NCBI GenBank assembly: GCA_003694775.1
Contig: RFJV01000517.1
Location: forward strand, 1 to 8,422
Direction of reading: 5' to 3'
DNA from: Chloroflexota bacterium
GTDB lineage: Bacteria; Chloroflexota; Anaerolineae; 4572-78; J111
DNA: 8,422 bases
The notes below the pieces were generated by a model. The model did not search any database, was not told the origin of the DNA, and saw nothing but the letters and a program-made list of their open reading frames with translations. Shown piece after piece: positions 5,975-8,422 of the stretch. Each line of letters starts with the position of its first letter. Position 1 is the first letter of the stretch. Made by a program: the position numbers and the translations under genes.

Positions 5975-6071
5975 CCCCAACGTTATTTTATACAAGGAGA
6001 TTAATCCGCTAAGCTCGTAAACTCTCCGACTCACTAACTCACCAACTATTTTTATCAGGAGGTACGCCTCA
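5975..6071 (+). other. Leader of acsD with octamer repeats, no gene
   Basis: This non-coding stretch of 97 bases is markedly AT- and pyrimidine-rich. ACTC recurs every 8 bases at 6021, 6029 and 6037, then ACTA at 6045. A purine run (AAGGAG, 5994-5999) resembles a ribosome binding site but has no start codon after it. The real SD is AGGAGGT at 6057-6063, eight bases before ATG 6072. TTTTATACA near 5987-5995 loosely resembles a -10 box, without a good -35. Confidence 0.45.
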
Positions 6072-7022
6072 ATGTCTGCCATTGCCATACCGGTAGAAAA
6101 ATGGAGCGGTAAAGTCCGCGAGGTGACGCTGGGCGCCACCGCTGAACAGGGCGGAACCCGCACCAAAACCGTTACCGTAGGCGGGGAAACCACCCTGCCC
6201 TTTCTCCACTTTGAAGGCCAACTGCCGCATCCCCCGGCCATTGCCGTAGAAATTCGCGACCGTCCTCCAGCCGACTGGTCGCCGGTTTTGCTGGAAGCCT
6301 GGGGGGATGTGGTCAACGACGTGACCGCCTGGGCCAGAGCCGCCGAAGAACAGGGCGCGGACATCGTGCTCCTGCAGTTCAGCCTGCATCATGACCTGAC
6401 CGCAGACTACGCCCGCCAAACCCTGCGCCGGGTACTTTCGGCCACCGGCCTGCCGCTGATTGTCTTTGGCCCCGGCCAGGCCGACATCGACAACGAAATC
6501 CTGGTGGCCGTAGCCGAAGAAGGGAAAGGCGAAAACCTGGTGCTGGGGGTTTGCGAGGACAAAAACTACCGCACCATTGTCGCCGCGGCCCTGGCCCACA
6601 ACCATATGGTCAACGCCCGCACGGCGATGGATGTCAACCTGGCAAAACAGCTCAACATCCTCATCAGCGATATGGGGATGCCCGTGGAGCGCATCATTAT
6701 GGACCCCACCACCGGCGCCCTGGGCTACGGCATCGAATACGGCTACAGCGTGATGGAGCGTTTGCGGCTGGCCGCGCTCCAGGGCGACAGCATGACCCAG
6801 CTCCCCATGCTGGTCACCCCCGGCGAAGAGGCCTGGCGGACCAAGGAGGCCCGCGCCGGCGAGGGGGTCCCCGCGGCCTGGGGCGATTGGGCCGAACGGG
6901 CCATCAATTGGGAAACCATCACCGCCGGAACGCTGATTGAATCCGGCGCAGACATCGTTGTACTCCGGCATCCGGAGTCGGTCAAGCGAATCAGGGCTAT
7001 GATTAACGCTCTGATGAACTAA
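6072..7022 (+). CDS. acsD: Corrinoid Fe-S protein small subunit
   Basis: Small subunit of the corrinoid iron-sulfur protein (CFeSP), 316 residues, near the usual 310-325. It folds as a TIM barrel and pairs with AcsC to hold and shield the corrinoid that carries the methyl group from methyl-tetrahydrofolate to AcsB. Family signatures include AVEIRDRPPADW (58-69), MDPTTGALGYGIEYGYSVMER (210-230), LVTPGEEAWRTKEA (247-260), WGDWAERAINWETITA (270-285) and GADIVVLRHPESV (292-304). As expected for this subunit there are no cluster cysteines; the only Cys is 161. The start is set by AGGAGGT at 6057-6063. It is 33 bases upstream of acsC with no hairpin between them, so these two subunits should be made in equal amounts. 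Confidence 0.96.
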   Translation: MSAIAIPVEKWSGKVREVTLGATAEQGGTRTKTVTVGGETTLPFLHFEGQLPHPPAIAVEIRDRPPADWSPVLLEAWGDVVNDVTAWARAAEEQGADIVLLQFSLHHDLTADYARQTLRRVLSATGLPLIVFGPGQADIDNEILVAVAEEGKGENLVLGVCEDKNYRTIVAAALAHNHMVNARTAMDVNLAKQLNILISDMGMPVERIIMDPTTGALGYGIEYGYSVMERLRLAALQGDSMTQLPMLVTPGEEAWRTKEARAGEGVPAAWGDWAERAINWETITAGTLIESGADIVVLRHPESVKRIRAMINALMN

Positions 7023-7055
7023 CGGAATTCACCCCAATCATTCTGGAGGCACACC

Positions 7056-8402
7056 ATGGCGCTTAGTGGTATCCAAATCTACAAACTGCTTCCGGCCAGC
7101 AGTAAAAATCCGGAAGTCAAAAAACACGCCAACTGCAAGGAATGCGGCTTTCCGACCTGCCTGGCTTTTGCCATGAAGCTGGCCCAGAAACAGGCGGAGC
7201 TGGCCCAGTGTCCCTACGTGGAAGAAGAATCCAAAGCCCAGCTCGAAGCCTCTGCCGCGCCGCCCATCCGCCTGATTACCCTCTCCGCCGACGGGCGCAA
7301 GCTGGAAGTGGGCAACGAGACGGTGATGTTCCGCCACGAGAAGACCTTTTTCCACCCGCCCGGCCTGTTTGTGCGGGTTAAAGACACCCAGCCCGACGCG
7401 GCCGAGGTGGCAAAGGCCGTGGCCGGCTACGCCGTGGAATACGTGGGCATGGACCTGACCCTCGACGGTATCGCCGTGGAAGCCGACGGCGGTGACTTTG
7501 CCGCCACCGTCGCCGCGGTGAAGGCGGCTTCTTCCCTGCCCCTCATCCTGCTGACAGAAGACCCCGCCGCGGCGGAGGCTGGCCTCAAAGCCGCCGCAGG
7601 CGTTCGCGTTCTGCTGTGGGCCGCCACCCCCGACAACTGGCAGGCAATGGCCGGTCTGGCAAAACAGTACAATGCCGCCCTGGCCGTCCGCCCCGCGGAA
7701 ACCGACCTCAACGCGCTGGCCGGCCTGGCAGAGCAGGTCAAAAATGCCGGGGTGGAAGACATTGTCCTGGACCCGGCCTGCCGCGACTTCCGCACCTCTC
7801 TGCAAACCTTTACCCAACTGCGCCGGCTGGCCCTCAAGCACGGCGAGCGCCGGGTAGGGTATCCTATTCTGGCCTTTGCCGGAAACGACCCCCTGCTGGC
7901 CGGCCAGCATATTGCCAAGTACGGCGGGTTCATCATCCTCGACAGCTTCAGCCCGGCAACGGTTTACCCCCTGCTGGTTCTGCGGGCTAACATCTTCACC
8001 GACCCGCAGAAGCCCATCCAGGTTCAGCCCGGCGTGTACGAAATCAACAACCCCAAGCCGTCCGACCCGCTGATGGTGACCACCAACTTCTCCATCACCT
8101 ACTTCTCGGTGGCAAACGAGCTGGAAAGCAGTGGCCTGCCCGGCTGGCTGTTGGTGGCCGACGCGGAAGGGATGAGCGTGCTGACCGCATGGGCCGCGGG
8201 CAAGTTCGACGCGGAACGCATTGCCAAAGCCGTCAACAACAACGGCCTGGCCGAGAAACTGGCGCACAAACGGCTCATCATTCCCGGACACGTGGCCGTT
8301 CTGATGGGCGAACTGGAAGAGGAACTGCCCGGCTGGGAAATCAACGTGGGGCCGCGCGAGGCCGTAGACCTGCCGAACTACCTGAAAATGCAGTGGGGAT
8401 GA
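7056..8402 (+). CDS. acsC: Corrinoid Fe-S protein large subunit
   Basis: Large subunit of CFeSP, 448 residues, the normal length. The N-terminal domain binds the low-potential [4Fe-4S] cluster that reactivates the corrinoid: Cys27, Cys30, Cys35 and Cys52 give the canonical C-x2-C-x4-C-x16-C (ANCKECGFPTCLAF). The middle (about 90-325) is the TIM barrel that pairs with AcsD and accepts the methyl group from AcsE. The C-terminal part (about 335-440) is the Rossmann-like cobalamin-binding domain, with VTTNFSITYFSVANELESS (341-359) and LLVADAEGMSVLTAWAAGKF (365-384), both characteristic of AcsC. The SD TGGAGG (7044-7049) precedes ATG 7056. The gene ends 20 bases before the window edge. The methyltransferase gene expected nearby is not visible. 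Confidence 0.97.
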   Translation: MALSGIQIYKLLPASSKNPEVKKHANCKECGFPTCLAFAMKLAQKQAELAQCPYVEEESKAQLEASAAPPIRLITLSADGRKLEVGNETVMFRHEKTFFHPPGLFVRVKDTQPDAAEVAKAVAGYAVEYVGMDLTLDGIAVEADGGDFAATVAAVKAASSLPLILLTEDPAAAEAGLKAAAGVRVLLWAATPDNWQAMAGLAKQYNAALAVRPAETDLNALAGLAEQVKNAGVEDIVLDPACRDFRTSLQTFTQLRRLALKHGERRVGYPILAFAGNDPLLAGQHIAKYGGFIILDSFSPATVYPLLVLRANIFTDPQKPIQVQPGVYEINNPKPSDPLMVTTNFSITYFSVANELESSGLPGWLLVADAEGMSVLTAWAAGKFDAERIAKAVNNNGLAEKLAHKRLIIPGHVAVLMGELEEELPGWEINVGPREAVDLPNYLKMQWG

Positions 8403-8422
8403 AGAGGAAGGATGAAGGATGA
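8403..8422 (+). repeat. Short purine heptamer repeat at the window end
   Basis: AGGAAGG (8405-8411) is followed by ATGAAGG (8412-8418) and ATGA, a 7-base tandem. ATG at 8412 or 8419, each with purine-rich sequence before it, could start the next gene, but only a few codons are visible, so I cannot call one. Confidence 0.3.

Noticed and set aside
7038..8291. Minus-strand open frame of 417 codons opposite acsC
   Set aside because: It is the codon-aligned shadow of acsC, rich in Gly, Val and His, without recognisable motifs.
1..8422. CRISPR array, tRNA, rRNA, insertion sequence or prophage
   Set aside because: No regularly spaced long repeats, no RNA gene signatures, and no transposase or integrase coding were seen.

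Overview
The window carries the core carbonyl branch of the Wood-Ljungdahl (reductive acetyl-CoA) pathway, all on the + strand. In order it holds a DNA-binding/HMA-like fusion gene, the CO dehydrogenase catalytic subunit (acsA/cooS), acetyl-CoA synthase (acsB), a small tandem-CBS protein, and the small (acsD) and large (acsC) subunits of the corrinoid iron-sulfur protein. Each gene has a clear purine-rich Shine-Dalgarno sequence, so this is a bacterium. The ACS has the long N-terminal CODH-binding region of bacterial enzymes, which archaeal CdhC lacks. The GC-rich genes, BldC-type helix-turn-helix, short AT/pyrimidine-rich tandem spacers and GGGGC-type palindromes suggest Chloroflexota (an Anaerolineae-like or related uncultured lineage). 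That assignment is inference; anaerobic Actinobacteriota-like or other lineages are not excluded.

Layout: 1-382 is a leader with direct repeats, a weak promoter candidate and an unidentified open stretch (183-386) that ends in an ATGA overlap with the first gene. 383-1021 encodes a BldC-like HTH joined to an HMA-fold domain that has lost the metal-binding CxxC and carries an unfamiliar C-terminal tail; a second strong ribosome binding site lies exactly at the domain junction. 1014-3026 is acsA, overlapping the first gene by 8 bases. 3141-5426 is acsB. 5527-5922 is the CBS protein. 6072-7022 and 7056-8402 are acsD and acsC. The three longer gaps inside the cluster (3027-3140, 5427-5526, 5923-6071) each hold near-perfect palindromes. 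Two of them are built as inverted pairs of hairpins with two mutually exclusive folds.

How the genes work together: AcsA reduces CO2 to CO at its Ni-Fe-S C-cluster and passes CO through the CODH/ACS tunnel to the A-cluster of AcsB. AcsC/AcsD carries the methyl group on its corrinoid and delivers it to AcsB, which condenses methyl, CO and CoA to acetyl-CoA. All metal ligands I could check in AcsA, AcsB and AcsC are present, so the enzymes look functional. The methyltransferase acsE and the nickel-insertion ATPase cooC are not in this window. The parts without an established role here are the HTH-HMA protein, the CBS protein and the palindromic gaps.
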